Positions 40,001 through 51,479 of a DNA stretch of 64,000 bases are shown piece by piece. Source of the stretch: Megalobrama amblycephala (lineage: Eukaryota > Chordata > Actinopteri > Cypriniformes > Xenocyprididae); the NCBI RefSeq assembly GCF_018812025.1, contig NC_063057.1:19437638-19501637 (forward strand). The letters are read 5' to 3'. The notes under the pieces are model-generated. The model ran no database searches, was not told the DNA's origin, and saw nothing but the letters and a program-made list of their open reading frames with translations. Within the stretch, counting starts at the first letter, position 1; each line of letters opens with the position of its first letter. Both the position numbers and the translations under genes were made by a program.

Positions 40001-42679
40001 TACAAACTTTGCTGCACCTTGACGCAGACAACGACGTTCGGTCATTAAATACAATCACGCTCCACAACGCCACCCAATGCAATTAGTTATTAGTTTACGT
40101 TCTTAAGATTTATCATGGATTCACTGCATTTACAGACAGCAAAGCAACATGTAGCAAATTTTGAAAACTATTTTTGGAATAATTACTACAGATCGAATAT
40201 CCGAATTTTCGTATTCAACTATTCGAGCACACTCCTAGTGTATTCAAACGTTCAAGCGCAATAACCCGTTAATTTCTGACCTTTTTTCCATTCATTCATG
40301 TTTATCTATCACTATAAACAATCAAAAACTTTAAGCAGTCCTACACTGTGTAACTATATTTACATAACACGATATACATGAAATAGCAACATCTCTATTG
40401 ATTGATGCTTTATATTAAAGCAACTATATCATCATACCACCCAGCCCTTATAAAGCATTGTGATGAAAAACAAGAGAGGAACAAGATTAGCTGTTTGAGC
40501 TACTATGAAACACAGTAATAAATCCCCTATTGTTCCTTCTACACAAGGCTGCATGTTTATTCTTTTAACTATGGTGTGACATCTTGCCAACATCTCTCCG
40601 ATGTTTAGTACACTTAAACACATTTTATCTTTAAATAGAGACAAATTATCCCGATGAAAACAACCATTTGAGAGGGAGAGTCGTCCTTTTATGGAAAGAC
40701 TAATTATTACTTAGCGTTTATTATACTATGCTTCATGAATGAGCTGAGATTTGAGTGTCGTGTGTCCATTTACGATGGTTTATCAACAAGGTTGCACACT
40801 CGTATAGTTCAGTTTAAGTGCTAAACGTTTAGTGAACGCAATGGACGCAGGCTATAATCATATTTGGTGAGACACAGCACTGTATTTTTCTGGTGTGTGT
40901 TGTGCACTTGCCTGTGGGTGAGTGTGTTGGCGCTGCAGTGTGTGAGAGTTGATCTAGGGGTGTGGAGGCTTTCATTACCACAACATCAACTCATCCGCCA
41001 TTTTCACTAAGCACCTGAGAGGAAATACTGCGCTCGAAGACTCGCTGATATTTGACAGAAAACGGCCAAGATAACAAGAAACCCATCTTTTCACACATGC
41101 TTAAGTATCTATTTGTCAAATGCGCTGTTTTTGTGCTGGAACAAAGTGTTTGCGTCGTTTCTGCGTAGCTAGCGATTCTTACTAGCCAACCTCAAACTAC
41201 CTCACAATACACACGATTATCTGAGCGGGAAAGTGCGTTTTAACGACTTCGTTTGGCGTTTAAATAACCAAATAATATGTTGGAAAGTCTATAAAGCCGA
41301 GCTAATCGCGTCAGGTCGACTAATTCAGTATCCTCGCGAAAAGCTAGTCGGTGAAGCTAACTGCTTAGCTTGCTATGCTAATGCGCATCGATATGAAACA
41401 CCCGAGCGTCTTAATTTCCTTACACAGACGTATAAATCAAATTTCCAACAATAAAATATCAACCCAAATCTTTCTAAACCTAAAAACGCGTCGAGTGACT
41501 GTTTATTCACTATAAATGGCGTAACTGCGCAGTTCGCTTGTAAAGCAGCGCGGCTCTGGTCCACTTTGAGGAGAAGCTAAAGCAGATCTGACTACATGAA
41601 CCGAGCCCGAACCCCCTCCCCCACGCCTGCAGCACTCATTACCATCACACAACACACAAAACACATCAGACAACCACTAAATATGCGCTCACTTCATGCC
41701 CCGTTTGCTAAATCAACACAATCTTATGCTAAGTAGTGACGTTACCAAGTCATATTCCGAGCAACGATTAGCGCAAATTCAAAAAACAACAGCTTAAAAT
41801 CACGCCAACGTCTTTTAGATGGTCTTTAATGCATAATGTCAATCAATAGGCTTTAAAGTGTATATTTGTGGGTTGGGTATGGGGTAAGAGAGGACCTAGT
41901 GAACTGGAGTTGAAAGGTGTAAACAAAAGCCCTGTTGTTGCAGGCTCTGTCAGAGCACAACGTGCCATTTTAATAATTTCACACCTCTCATTCTCTAAAA
42001 TGCACATCTAAAACACGTGTAAACAATCGTAAACGTGCAAATGAGCATCAAGTTTTGAAGATAAGTGGCGGGAGTAACATGTCGTGGGACGTGACCGCGA
42101 CTTCTCCACAATTAAAACACTCCCAAGCAGTTTTTGTCGCACATCCCAGCATGTAAAGAGATTACAGGAGTCCTGATCTGTTTCTTTCTTGGTTGGCTAA
42201 CTAACTTGCTAGCATTTCTCCAGTGACTGTCTTGCTGGTGTAGCTCGCAGCTTTACAACAACGTAAGAGAAACGACGAGTTTCCGCTACTGCTGTATGCT
42301 GCCTTTTCTGGTTGTTAACGTTATAAAACAGCGGTATAATTCAAGATCTGTCCTTTTGTGAAGCATTAAATGTGGGTGTGAGCTAGCTAGCCACTTTAGC
42401 TGCTAAATTAAGTCATACACGCACACACACACTGCTCGGATTGCCCTCTTTACAACAAGCCAGGTGGGATTTATACCTCAAAAGGAGGGTTGACAAATGT
42501 ACAGTAGCATTGCAATTACACCTAATTTTAAGGTAAACTAATAATACAAGCTCATAAAAGCCTCAGTTTCAGCATCCACACAAGGATGGACCCTCTTCAG
42601 CAAGTATGTTAGCCACTGGCATTAAACAACCCTCTCTGATAAACAAACAGATAGCTGTAGGATTTCAGCAGGTACTTAC

Positions 42680-42950
42680 CGTTGATGTCCACTGTAATAA
42701 CTGTGAATAAAGACACGGGGGACTCGGGTGAGACCCCGCCGCCTGATATACCACAACCAAAACAATACTTCGCTCTCCACTGCGGATGTGTAACAAAGCT
42801 TTACAAATCGCGCTATTTAGCTCTTGTATTTCGCCTTTTGGTGCTCTAATCCAGACGTACAGTTTGAGTCTGTTAAAACCTGATAATTTTGTCCATATCT
42901 ATGCCGACAGTTAGAAACTGGATCCCTTCTATCCTGTCTCTTTTCCCTGT
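42680..42950 (-). other. kmt2e: kmt2e non-coding exon 1 (5' UTR)
   Basis: The 3' edge is supported by a strong donor read on the minus strand (CAACG then GTAAGTACC; the GT complements 42678-42679). It lies in a CpG-rich stretch and is the expected non-coding first exon of kmt2e. The transcription start is not visible; I place it near 42950, beside a YY1-type ATGGCGGC motif. It contains a short upstream ORF (42873-42896, 7 codons plus stop) if transcription starts above 42896. Further non-coding exons inside the 15 kb intron cannot be excluded. Confidence 0.6.
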
Positions 42951-43060
42951 GCAAAAATGGCGGCCCTGGCAGAAGTGCCGTGACTCCGCCTCCCCCCGCG
43001 CACCCCCGCCCGGCTCTCTGTCACTGCGCGCTCCGCCCCTACATTCCGCGGGGTTTCCCA
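42950..43060 (-). promoter_or_regulatory. kmt2e: GC-rich kmt2e promoter region
   Basis: A GC- and CpG-rich block next to exon 1, in contrast to the AT-rich surroundings. It holds an AAAATGGCGGC motif (42954-42964, YY1-like, common at housekeeping starts), CCCGCCC and CCGCCCC boxes of Sp1 type around 43010-43040, and no clear TATA box. It may drive transcription in both directions; no plus-strand exon was recognised. Confidence 0.55.
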
Positions 43061-43667
43061 GAGCAGAACCTCAGGGGCGCGTGCAGGAGAGAGTTCATCC
43101 ACGGCAAATGGGAGCGCGCATTCTTCTCACCGTACAGTCCAAACATAGGAGTCTGCAGCCCGCCGTGGAGAAGGCAGCCTTAAAGGCTTGGCCTAGCGAG
43201 ATGAATGCCTAAAGAAGGGAAATATAATGGATAAAGACACTGCGATTAAGATTATAGTGGGTCACTAATATTAAAAACCCAAGAGGACTTTCAAACTGGA
43301 TTAGATTTTATCTTTTGCATTTTCTTTAGAAAAACTAACTGCCATATCAGAGTTAAGGTGCGTCCCAATTCACGTGCTTCAATGTCATTTTGTAGTATAA
43401 ATATAGTGTGTACTCAATCACCCTTAGGTAAGTGAGCATGAAATGCAAATTAGTCTTTACTTCCCTGTTGTGACGTAAATCCGAGTGAAACGGCTTTTCG
43501 AACAAGAAAAAATGTAGGGTGGGACTTTTGGGAATTAATTACGAGGGGTCATTATTATTATTATTATTATTATTAAATATGCGTACAGATAAATAATTTA
43601 TATAATAAATATGGCAATATTCCATAAGAAATAAGAATTGTTAATTTTAATTACATGGTGACTTTAA

Positions 43668-43990
43668 AGGAACACTCCATTTTTTTTTTTTTTTTTGAAA
43701 ATAGGCTCATTTTCCAACTCCCCTAGAGTTAAACAGTTGAGTTTTACCGTTTTGGAATCTATTCAGCCAATCTCCGGGGATCACAAGCGCTGCGTAATAT
43801 CATTGCGCCTGCTGCACCCCGTGGTACGGCAGCAAAGTTCCTTGATTATTACACCAGAATGATAGTATAGTTCCTAGCCATATCAGCCTAGAAAATTGCA
43901 TCTTTTCATTTTCCGTCGTTCTTAGTACACAATGTAACTACAGAAGAGTCAAGTTTTAAATAGGAAAAATATCAAAACTCTTTGGTCATT
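43668..43990. mobile_element. Fish interspersed repeat fragment
   Basis: Begins AAAGGAACACTCCATTTTTT, then GAAAATAGGCTCATTTTCCA, CTCCCCTAGAGTTAAACAG and AATCTATTCAGCCAATCTC, a left half I remember from many cyprinid introns. The right end is not clear. Confidence 0.45.
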
Positions 43991-46339
43991 TTTGAGCGAG
44001 ATGCTAACAGTCTAATCAGATTCAATGAACTATGCTAAAAGTGGTACCGAAGTAGTATTGGTATTGGTAGTGGTATTCGAAAGCAATTACAAATGTGTGA
44101 AGTGTGGAATATTGGATACTACATACACTCAACAGTTGCAGATTTCTGTGCAAGGGCTATCAACAGGGCTCCAGACTGCAACCAAATGAAAGCATTTTGT
44201 AACCTTTTTTCCTGCCGGTGCGAATAAATTTAGTCAGAGATCGCATTGATAAGATCATCCATTTCTTCTGCATATGAGAAACATCAAACAGCAAACAAAA
44301 CGAAAGCGGAACAAATCTGCACTACTCGTTTGAGCAGCGAAGCAAGGACTCGGACCAATAATAGACAGCACAGTGTGAGCTCAGAACAGGGTTAGGCCCT
44401 GTCCCAAATGGCACACTTCATGTGCACATGTGGACTTACAATGGCCTTCGCATAACGTGCCAGTTGGGTGTCCCATTTGTCAATGTAGGTTTCAGAAGGG
44501 TGCTTGCATGCGCCCCCTTTACGCCCAGTGTGCGACATCGATGCTCAAGGCTTTTCAGTCCACAATAATCACCAACATTCACCATGGATTTATTGTAGTA
44601 ATGCTAACTGTAACCATGGTATTGTGGCAGAATGTAGTCAAATGTAGTTTGTACATTTTGTGAGTGAAATTCAAGGACATTTAAATGTTTCACACAACTT
44701 TTTTCAGCACTTCAAAGCTTTAAATATTATCCAATTTAAATATTATTTTCAATGTGATGACCAAAAACATTATTTGTTCATCTTTAAAAGATTGTCCCCA
44801 TTTGTAAAACTAAAAGTTTCAAGATGAAGGAAAATTAACACTTGGTAGCAAACAAACACTTTTATTTAAAAATAAAAAAAGACATGAATTACCACTATAA
44901 CCAGTAGATGGCAGCAGAGGAGCACTCAGAGTCGTCGCTAGAGGGGCAGAAGGTGGTAACGATTCTAGGCTGGGGACACACAGCAACAACCCTTGCTATG
45001 GCCCTGGTGGCACAGGGCTTTCCACCCCCAATATTTATTTTTTTACATGTTTTGCTTTAGAATTTATATTTAGACATTAAGAAATCAATATTATAAAATA
45101 TAAAAATCAAGAAATAAATTGTCAAAGTTACCAAAGCACTTTTTAGTAGAAAAAGACACAAAGTCCCATGAAAAACAAAAACTTTTCTTCAAATTGCAAT
45201 TAAATTACACAGAAAGCAAGTAAAGAGTGCTCCTTTTATAATCACTGAAATTCAGTATGATAAGAACAATGGTACAATTAATAAGAGTAGAATATTCAAA
45301 ATTTTCCCTATAAAAATTAGTTTTTAATCTGCATCTCAACTGCCAAATGTGCATTTCCAAGTAATAATCATGTAATATTATTAGTAACTGCAGTTATTAA
45401 ATGCAAAACAATAATATTATGATTAAAAATAAAGTAATACAAATAATAGTACAGTAAACCACATGATTTGAGGTGTCCTTCATGTCCTAGCACAAATGGT
45501 GCATTCCAAAGTTTTTCTAAATCCCTAAACCTAAGTACAAGGACTAGTAATACAGGTGTGTTTATAGTGTTACAAAATAGCTAAAGTCTGCCAATACAAA
45601 TAAATGTTTGATAAAAATGTTTCAATCTTGCCAAGATGCTGTATTTTCCTTAGATATCTGGGTGTTGATAGAACAATCTGTATCTGCATGTGTAGTCTTT
45701 TTATAGGTTCCCGATGTGGAAGTCTAATCGTCAGCCCTTTCCCTACACGCGTTTCCTTTTTATGGAATCCCTACCCCCATTATAGGTATACAAATGTCAA
45801 AACATTTCTGAAATAATAAAAAGAGCTTTAAGAATTGGGTGAAAACAAAGCAGGAGGCAGCCTACGCAAGTCATTGCCTACTATGGATGAATACGAACAC
45901 CTACTTGTGAGGCCCAAAACAGTAAATGGCTGCGAATCTGTTATGTAACCCTTTATACAAGTGCAGTGGGGTTTTTTTATATTCTGCTCAAGGTAACTGG
46001 AATGAGATGACCACAAGTATAAACACAAACATCTGCAGTGAGTAATGAAACGACTGTATTTCCGTTGGCTGCGGACAGACCTACGTTCTCTTTTTTTCTT
46101 CTCTGATTTTTTTCCATTAAGTTAAATCCTTTCAGCCTACAGTATCTCAAGTTCATGTTGAGATATAATAATGCACGTATTTAATACAATTGTTGTCCTG
46201 TATCATTTTGCAGTAAACTAGTGTCATATTGTTGCAGGAGTTTCCAAATGTTGCTCTTCAAGCAGACGGCTTCGTCCGAGCAACTCGCCACCCTACAAAC
46301 AAACACCCTCCCCCATGCTGAACTGGATCTAAACCGCAT

Positions 46340-46860
46340 CCTCCTGCGCATGCGCAGTCTGTGCTATAAAACCAACCACTTGCAGTTGAAGAGCTATGCA
46401 ACGCAGAGTGGAGAAACAGCAAGACAAAGCAGAAAACTGCGATGTGACGCGCCGATCATCGAATTTGCACAGTTGAAAGGAAAACGAAACTATAGATAGT
46501 TAAATCGAGCTGATTACATTGCACAGGATTGCCTACGCCAGTCAAATCATCGTCAGGTTTTAACTTTCGGGACACTGAGATTGTAGATGGATATTAATAC
46601 GGCAACATTCAACCAGTTCTGGAGCTAGGGTATTATTTCAGTGTCGATATCGTTCATTTTGTTATGCTTTCAAAATGGCGATTTTCTCCGCTCTTCCCCC
46701 TCCCCGGCCTTCCTGAGTAGATGAATGACATTGCCCTTGACCAATAATACGCTCATTGTTCTGTTTTCTCGGCGCTGATTGGCTACCGATGACATCATCT
46801 GAATTCCATATGTGGGCGGGCGCTGAGCTACGAGGGGAGAGCGGCGCACCCGGAGATCCG
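46340..46860. promoter_or_regulatory. Orphan promoter-like cluster A
   Basis: A perfect NRF1 palindrome TGCGCATGCGCA (46345-46356) lies just before a TATAAAA (about 46366). Then come AAAATGGCG (46674), a CCAAT box (about 46740), an inverted CCAAT (GATTGG, about 46787) next to TGACATCA, and CpG-rich sequence. Typical of a housekeeping promoter, yet no recognised exon follows on either strand. Confidence 0.45.
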
Positions 46861-47019
46861 ACCGTGTTTGTGGACGACAGTAGGGTGCCATTAACTCCAA
46901 ATCTCATTAACTATTTGATTTACTTAAATCTCAATGGATCTCTGAAACACGGCGTTTTAGAAGAGCCCTTCCACGGAGTTGGCAACACACATTATTCGTT
47001 CGTTTCGCGTAACAAATAT

Positions 47020-47040
47020 CGCAAGAAGATGGCGTCCTCG
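47020..47040 (+). promoter_or_regulatory. YY1-type AAGATGGCGTCC motif
   Basis: CAAGAAGATGGCGTCCTCG: the ATG has a strong context and opens a 60-codon frame (to 47211) with no family I recognise. It may be a transcription-start motif only. Confidence 0.3.
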
Positions 47041-47629
47041 CTCGCAGCACTGCACAAAGCCCAAGACTGGGCGGGGTCACGGTATTTTCCAGAAAATATC
47101 AACTGGATTGAGCTCCTTAGGAGTACGTCATCAGCCTTGTGTTTTAAAATACTCTCTCTGGCGAATAAAAACCGTAAATGTCAAGTATTTATTTGGGGGG
47201 GTTCGTTTTAAAGAACCGATTATAAACGATTCAGTGATTCTTTTTATTTTGCGTCATGACGTAATTACGTTGTCCCTGACAGCATGATGTGACTTTTTTT
47301 TTTAAAAATCTAAATTAAAACATCAAATGCTTATTGCCGTTTATTACGTGATTTACCAATTAAAAGTAACATTTTCTAACAATTTTGTGTTTGTGTAATA
47401 TCGTGATTGATTGTTGCCATGTCAACCATTCGGATATCACACTGTTGGCTGGCATTGCATTTTAAATCCTCATATCCTATGTTTGTTTTGTTTTTTGGAA
47501 ATTTACGAGATTGTAAAAGCGCATCTGCTGCTGTTATGCGTTTATAATAAGTCAGGACACCGTCGGTTACGTCACAATAACAGCCGCATATGAGCTGCAA
47601 CAAAAGATTTGAGCTGAAGGAGCGCATTT

Positions 47630-47905
47630 CCTGTTTTGGCGCTGCTCAGGAAACGAATCGTGTGCAGAAAACACCCCGGCCGAGGTGTGGGATGCCGTAG
47701 AGTGTCTGCAGAAGTTATCTGTTTCTTGCGTTCGTTAAGATTGATGTTAGTTTGGTAATGTCGTGGCTTTGAGCTGCTCGCTTTTTTTTTTTATTGATTG
47801 CGTTTCCACAGCCGCCATGTTGTCGATCCCACGCCTCCTCTGCGCTGCTCTGGGGATGGTGATTAGTAAATGGCGTATTGGAGCATTTTCTATACTGCTT
47901 AGTGA
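47630..47905. promoter_or_regulatory. Orphan promoter-like cluster B
   Basis: TTTTGGCGC (47634, E2F-type) and GCCGCCATGTTG (47811, YY1-type). The plus strand gives a 30-codon frame from ATG 47817 (MLSIPRLLCAALGM...) that a GTGAGT donor near 47901 could cut. The minus strand gives ATGGCGGCTGTGG with a 23-codon frame. Neither is a recognised gene. Confidence 0.35.
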
Positions 47906-48262
47906 GTAGTGGCTTTTGTATATTGGCTCCCTCAAGAAAGTTAAGATCAAATATAAAATGAGTTTCACTGCAATTGCGTTATTTTAACCTACTATTGTTT
48001 TTGTACATTACATGATCTGGACACAAGAGGGATAAAAGTGCCACAAATTGTGTTATAAGTATATACTACAAACAGCTATACACTGAATACCATGTCTTAC
48101 AAACTGTCAAACTTCTTAGTCCAGGACATGTGCATATTGTCCAACTTAGCAAAACATCTCGCAACTTTAAAATTAAATATAATTATTATGGTTTTCAATT
48201 AAGGGTCTGAGTCCCACAAGGGATGCTTCCAAGATGGCTTATATAGTTTTAAAGTTATACCC

Positions 48263-48506
48263 CCTGGTTTCACAGACGAGGCTTAAGCTAGTCCTAGACT
48301 AAAATGCATGTTTGAGCTGTTTTAACTGAAAGCATCTCATACTAACGTATCTTAAAATATATCAGTGCCATTGATTTGTCTCAAGAGGCACACCAGTAAT
48401 GTTATTCTTCTAGGGAATGTTTATAAAAAGCTACTTAAATGCCCTAATTAAACTAAAGAACTAAGCCTAACCCTGGCTTAGTCTAAGCTGTGTCTGTGAA
48501 ACCAGG
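48263..48506. mobile_element. 244-bp MITE
   Basis: Perfect 15-bp inverted ends CCTGGTTTCACAGAC (48263-48277) and GTCTGTGAAACCAGG (48492-48506), extended by GGCTTAAGC/GTCTAAGC-type sequence. Non-coding. Confidence 0.75.
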
Positions 48507-48840
48507 CCATATTGATATAACCAAACTTAACCCTATAAAACTATTCTGTATCATATTTGATACATGCCTTTAAATGATAGACATGATCAAAACTTTGCCT
48601 TTTGTACTCAATCTTCTACATGCCATCTGCTGTCTAATTGATAGTTTACACTTTTTTTCTTTTTTTAGCAAGTAAAAGGCCTTTTAGTATAAATAAACAC
48701 GTCTTTTTTGCTGTTTAATGATTTTCATAAAGTAAACTAATTGCTTTTATCATTAGTAATATTTCAAGAAGAGCATTTACTGGATTGAAGCAACTTAAGT
48801 TATCTATAGGTGACAATTATTTTTATTTATTTAGAAAAAA

Positions 48841-48906
48841 TCATGTTGGTGGTAATGATTTTACAACCTACTTAGGCTTACAATGCTTTTAGGAAATGCA
48901 GCCCTG
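48841..48906. mobile_element. Small palindromic repeat, copy 3 (half)
   Basis: CTACTTAGGCTTACAATGCT then TTTAGGAAATGCAGCCCTGG, the right half of the repeats at 11281 and 18264. Confidence 0.5.
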
Positions 48907-49051
48907 GACAATAGGCGGCCTTGTTGAAATCCACAGAGGATGTTTTATTAAGTTAATAATTTTAAGTTTTATTGCTGTTTCTGCCAATAAAGTACTGTTT
49001 CACTTGAATTATCACATGACTCCTTTGTCTTATTTTCAGAGTCTGAATTAA

Positions 49052-49791
49052 AGGGTTAGTTCACCCAGAAATGAAAGTAATGTCATTTATTACTCACCCT
49101 CATGTCGTTCTTCACCCGTAAGACCTTCGTTCATCTTCGAAACACAAATTAAGATATTTTTGATGAAATCCGATGACTCAGTGAGGCCTCTATAGACAGC
49201 AATGTTACTGCACCTCTCAAGGTCCATAAAGGTACTAAAAACATATTTAAATCAGTTCATGCGAGTTCAGTGGTTCTACCTTTAATATTATTAAGTGACA
49301 AGAATACGTTTTGTGCGGCAAAAAATAAATAAATAACGAGTTTTCAACATTTAGTGATGGGCCGATTTCAAAACACTGAAGCTTCTGAGCTTTATGAATC
49401 TTTTGTTTCAGATCTCCTATCAAACGGCTAAACTGCTGAAATCACATGACTTTGGTGCTCCAAGTCACTGATTCGATTTGTAAAACTCCAAAACAGTGTT
49501 TTGAACTTGGATATTGTTGAAAAGTCGTTATTTTGTTTTTTTGGCGCACAAAAAGTATTCTTGTCGCATTATAATATTAAGATAAAACCACTGAACTGAT
49601 TTAAATATGTTTTTAATGGACCTTGAGAGTTTGAATGGCTTTGCTCTCAGTGCAGGCCTCACTGAGCCATCGGATTTCAACAACAATATCTTAATTTGTG
49701 TTCTGAAGATGAACGAAGGTCTTACGGGTGTAGAACTGCATGAGGGTGAGTAATAAATGACAGAATTTTCATTTTTGGGTGAACTAACCCT
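49052..49791. mobile_element. 740-bp palindromic element with TTAA flanks
   Basis: Ends AGGGTTAGTTCACCCAGAAA and TTTTTGGGTGAACTAACCCT. TTAA lies on both sides (49048-49051 and 49792-49795), as for piggyBac-type insertion. The two halves are complementary over long stretches (CACCCGTAAGACCTTCGTTCA left, TGAACGAAGGTCTTACGGGTG right). No ORF. Fragments of similar ends lie near 11555, 26470 and 30820. Confidence 0.75.
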
Positions 49792-50266
49792 TTAACACAA
49801 CTGTGTAAAGATCATTTCCTAATCGTTTCATACAATAATAAAATCTGAAGTTTTTCCTGTATTTGCCATAAAATATAATAAATGATAAAGGACAAGAAGC
49901 AGAATCTCTTTTATCTCTCTTGATTACAACCTTTGCCAAGAACAGAATCTAACATAAAATGTTAGGAAAGGAAACATACAATAACTCATAAAATTTAGTT
50001 TTTCAGTGTAATAAATATAGGCCCATAAATTAATTACCCAACGAAGTAAATATATTTAAATAATTGATAGAAAAATTCTATTTTCATTTATCTGCAATAA
50101 TATATACATCTATGACATTCATGTATCATACACTTGCATTTATTTGTTTATATATTTTACCAACGATGCATGAATATTATGATCTATAGTTCTTTTTCTC
50201 AATGGGTATTTGGCGCCCTCTAACGAATAGACAGTGAATAGCATCGAAACGCCTTATTTCAAGTGA

Positions 50267-50271
50267 CCAAT
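50267..50271 (+). promoter_or_regulatory. ndufb2: CCAAT box upstream of ndufb2
   Basis: TGACCAATCAC, about 120 bp before the ATG; consistent with an NF-Y site of a housekeeping promoter. Confidence 0.4.
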
Positions 50272-50387
50272 CACAGCGCTCGTTATTAGCAGGCCAAAAG
50301 AAACAGCCGCTGTAAAGGTGACATTTCTCCGTCTGGTCACCGTAGTCAATACCATCCAGACTCGTTGTAAAAAGCACAGATATAAGC

Positions 50388-50473
50388 ATGTCTTCTCTCA
50401 GGAGGACGGCGGGTGTCCTCCGAACCGGCCTGCAGCTCTTCAAACGCGGACCTCAGAAGATGACCGTCAGAAA
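50388..50473 (+). CDS. ndufb2: ndufb2 coding exon 1 (presequence)
   Basis: Residues 1-29, ending in two bases of a Lys codon; donor GTGAGT. Confidence 0.95.
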
Positions 50474-51190
50474 GTGAGTGTTTTGATCTGAAGGCTAACA
50501 GGCTAACCCTCTGCTTGAATCCATTATGTCTTGGAAAGTCTAAATAATACTTTAGAAACGGAGTAACGGTATCAATTTAGTTCAAATATGCGAAATTAGT
50601 CAGTTTTTAGAGCTGGCTGAATATAAATAGAGTATAGTGAGGATAGCTTTAAACTAAAGTGGGTACTCTGGACGTACCATGGTACAGTTATTGTATTAAA
50701 TGGAGTTACCCTGGCACTGAATGATTCACATTTTTATATACAAGAGTATTTACATAGTACAAGACCAAAAACGTGATAATTTATCATTGCATGTATCATT
50801 GTTTGTAATACTGTGGATTGGCATTAGTACCACTAGCCATTGTACTTACTGGTAATGGTTCTGTCTGTTGTGTTTTAGGGCAGGAGGCGGCCCTCATATT
50901 GAAGCCCAGTACAGACAGCCTCCTCAGATCACCAAAAACCAGAAGTTTCAGGCGGAGCTGCTCAGCGGTGCCATGTGGTTCTGGATCCTGTGGCACACCT
51001 GGCACGACTCGGACGCCATCCTGGTGAGCGGAAACTGCATCAGAACATGAGATTAAATGCTCGTCTTTAAGCTTAATAAACAGACTACCAGCCACTTATC
51101 TAAATGTCTCTCTAGGGTCATTTCCCATGGCCGGACACTTCAGCATGGACCGACGAGGAGCTGGGAATCCCACCTGATGATGAAGAGTAG
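50388..51190 (+). CDS. ndufb2: ndufb2: NADH:ubiquinone oxidoreductase subunit B2, complete, 101 aa
   Basis: Small accessory subunit of mitochondrial complex I (membrane arm, inner membrane). Exons 50388-50473, 50879-51023 and 51116-51190 join in frame. The N-terminus ([20 protein letters not shown]) is Arg-rich without acidic residues, as expected for a mitochondrial presequence. The core [16 protein letters not shown], then [16 protein letters not shown] (one hydrophobic, Trp-rich membrane segment) and [11 protein letters not shown] ending [10 protein letters not shown] closely follows human NDUFB2 (105 aa). Start chosen as the first ATG in frame with the conserved core. A CCAAT box lies 117 bp upstream. 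Convergent with kdm7a. Confidence 0.97.
50879..51023 (+). CDS. ndufb2: ndufb2 coding exon 2 (core and membrane segment)
   Basis: Residues 29-77 with HIEAQYRQ and [14 protein letters not shown]. Acceptor TTTTAG, donor GTGAGC. Confidence 0.97.
51116..51190 (+). CDS. ndufb2: ndufb2 coding exon 3 and stop
   Basis: Residues 78-101, [17 protein letters not shown] to DDEE and TAG. Acceptor CTCTCTAG. The 3' UTR runs to polyadenylation signals at 51430-51439. Confidence 0.97.
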   Translation, partial: GHFPWPDTSAWTDEELGIPPDDEE

Positions 51191-51429
51191 ACTCGCCCTC
51201 AACACCCCAATGTACACACATGTATTCAAGTCATTTACATACAGAGGAAACTGCTTATTTTTTCAGTGTGGTTACTTGGTGTGTTGCCACAGCATGCATG
51301 ACTGATATTTCTGTGCTTTGCATCTGCAGATGTGATCGAAACCCGCACATTTTCTGCAGAGGAAACTGAAAGTTCCTGTTATGCTGTATGGACTTATTAT
51401 CAAGTCTAATTATAAAAGTTGCATTATAA

Positions 51430-51439
51430 AATAAATAAA
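51430..51439 (+). terminator. ndufb2: ndufb2 polyadenylation signals
   Basis: Two overlapping AATAAA hexamers (51430-51435, 51434-51439), 240 bp after the stop. Cleavage is expected near 51455. Confidence 0.75.
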
Positions 51440-51479
51440 AGCAATCGACTCTTGAATTTGTCAATAGAACAGTGTTTTA

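Larger units (their letters stand above)
27323..42679. other. kmt2e: kmt2e intron 1 (15.4 kb), no exon recognised
   Basis: The longest intron in the window. I found no coding exon on either strand. It holds transposon remnants (28946-29626, a hAT-like left end near 32144, 33011-33987, 36411-37055), a TTAA-family fragment near 30620-30830, and (AC)n and (AG)n tracts. Segments near 31400-31800 and 35000-36150 look non-repetitive and could hold conserved enhancers, which only a fish alignment would show. Confidence 0.7.
43061..50330. other. Intergenic region between kmt2e and ndufb2
   Basis: No supported coding exon. Holds an (ATT)n tract (43550-43576), a fragment starting AAAGGAACACTCCATTTTTT (43668) of a repeat common in fish, the orphan promoter-like cluster 46330-47900, and three MITEs (48263, 48841, 49052). 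The stretch 44850-46000 is AT-rich and featureless. Confidence 0.7.

Noticed and set aside
46756..47211. 151-codon plus-strand frame in the orphan promoter region
   Set aside because: The first 90 codons come from CpG-rich promoter sequence and no family is recognisable. Only the part from the ATG at 47028 is mentioned, as a weak candidate.
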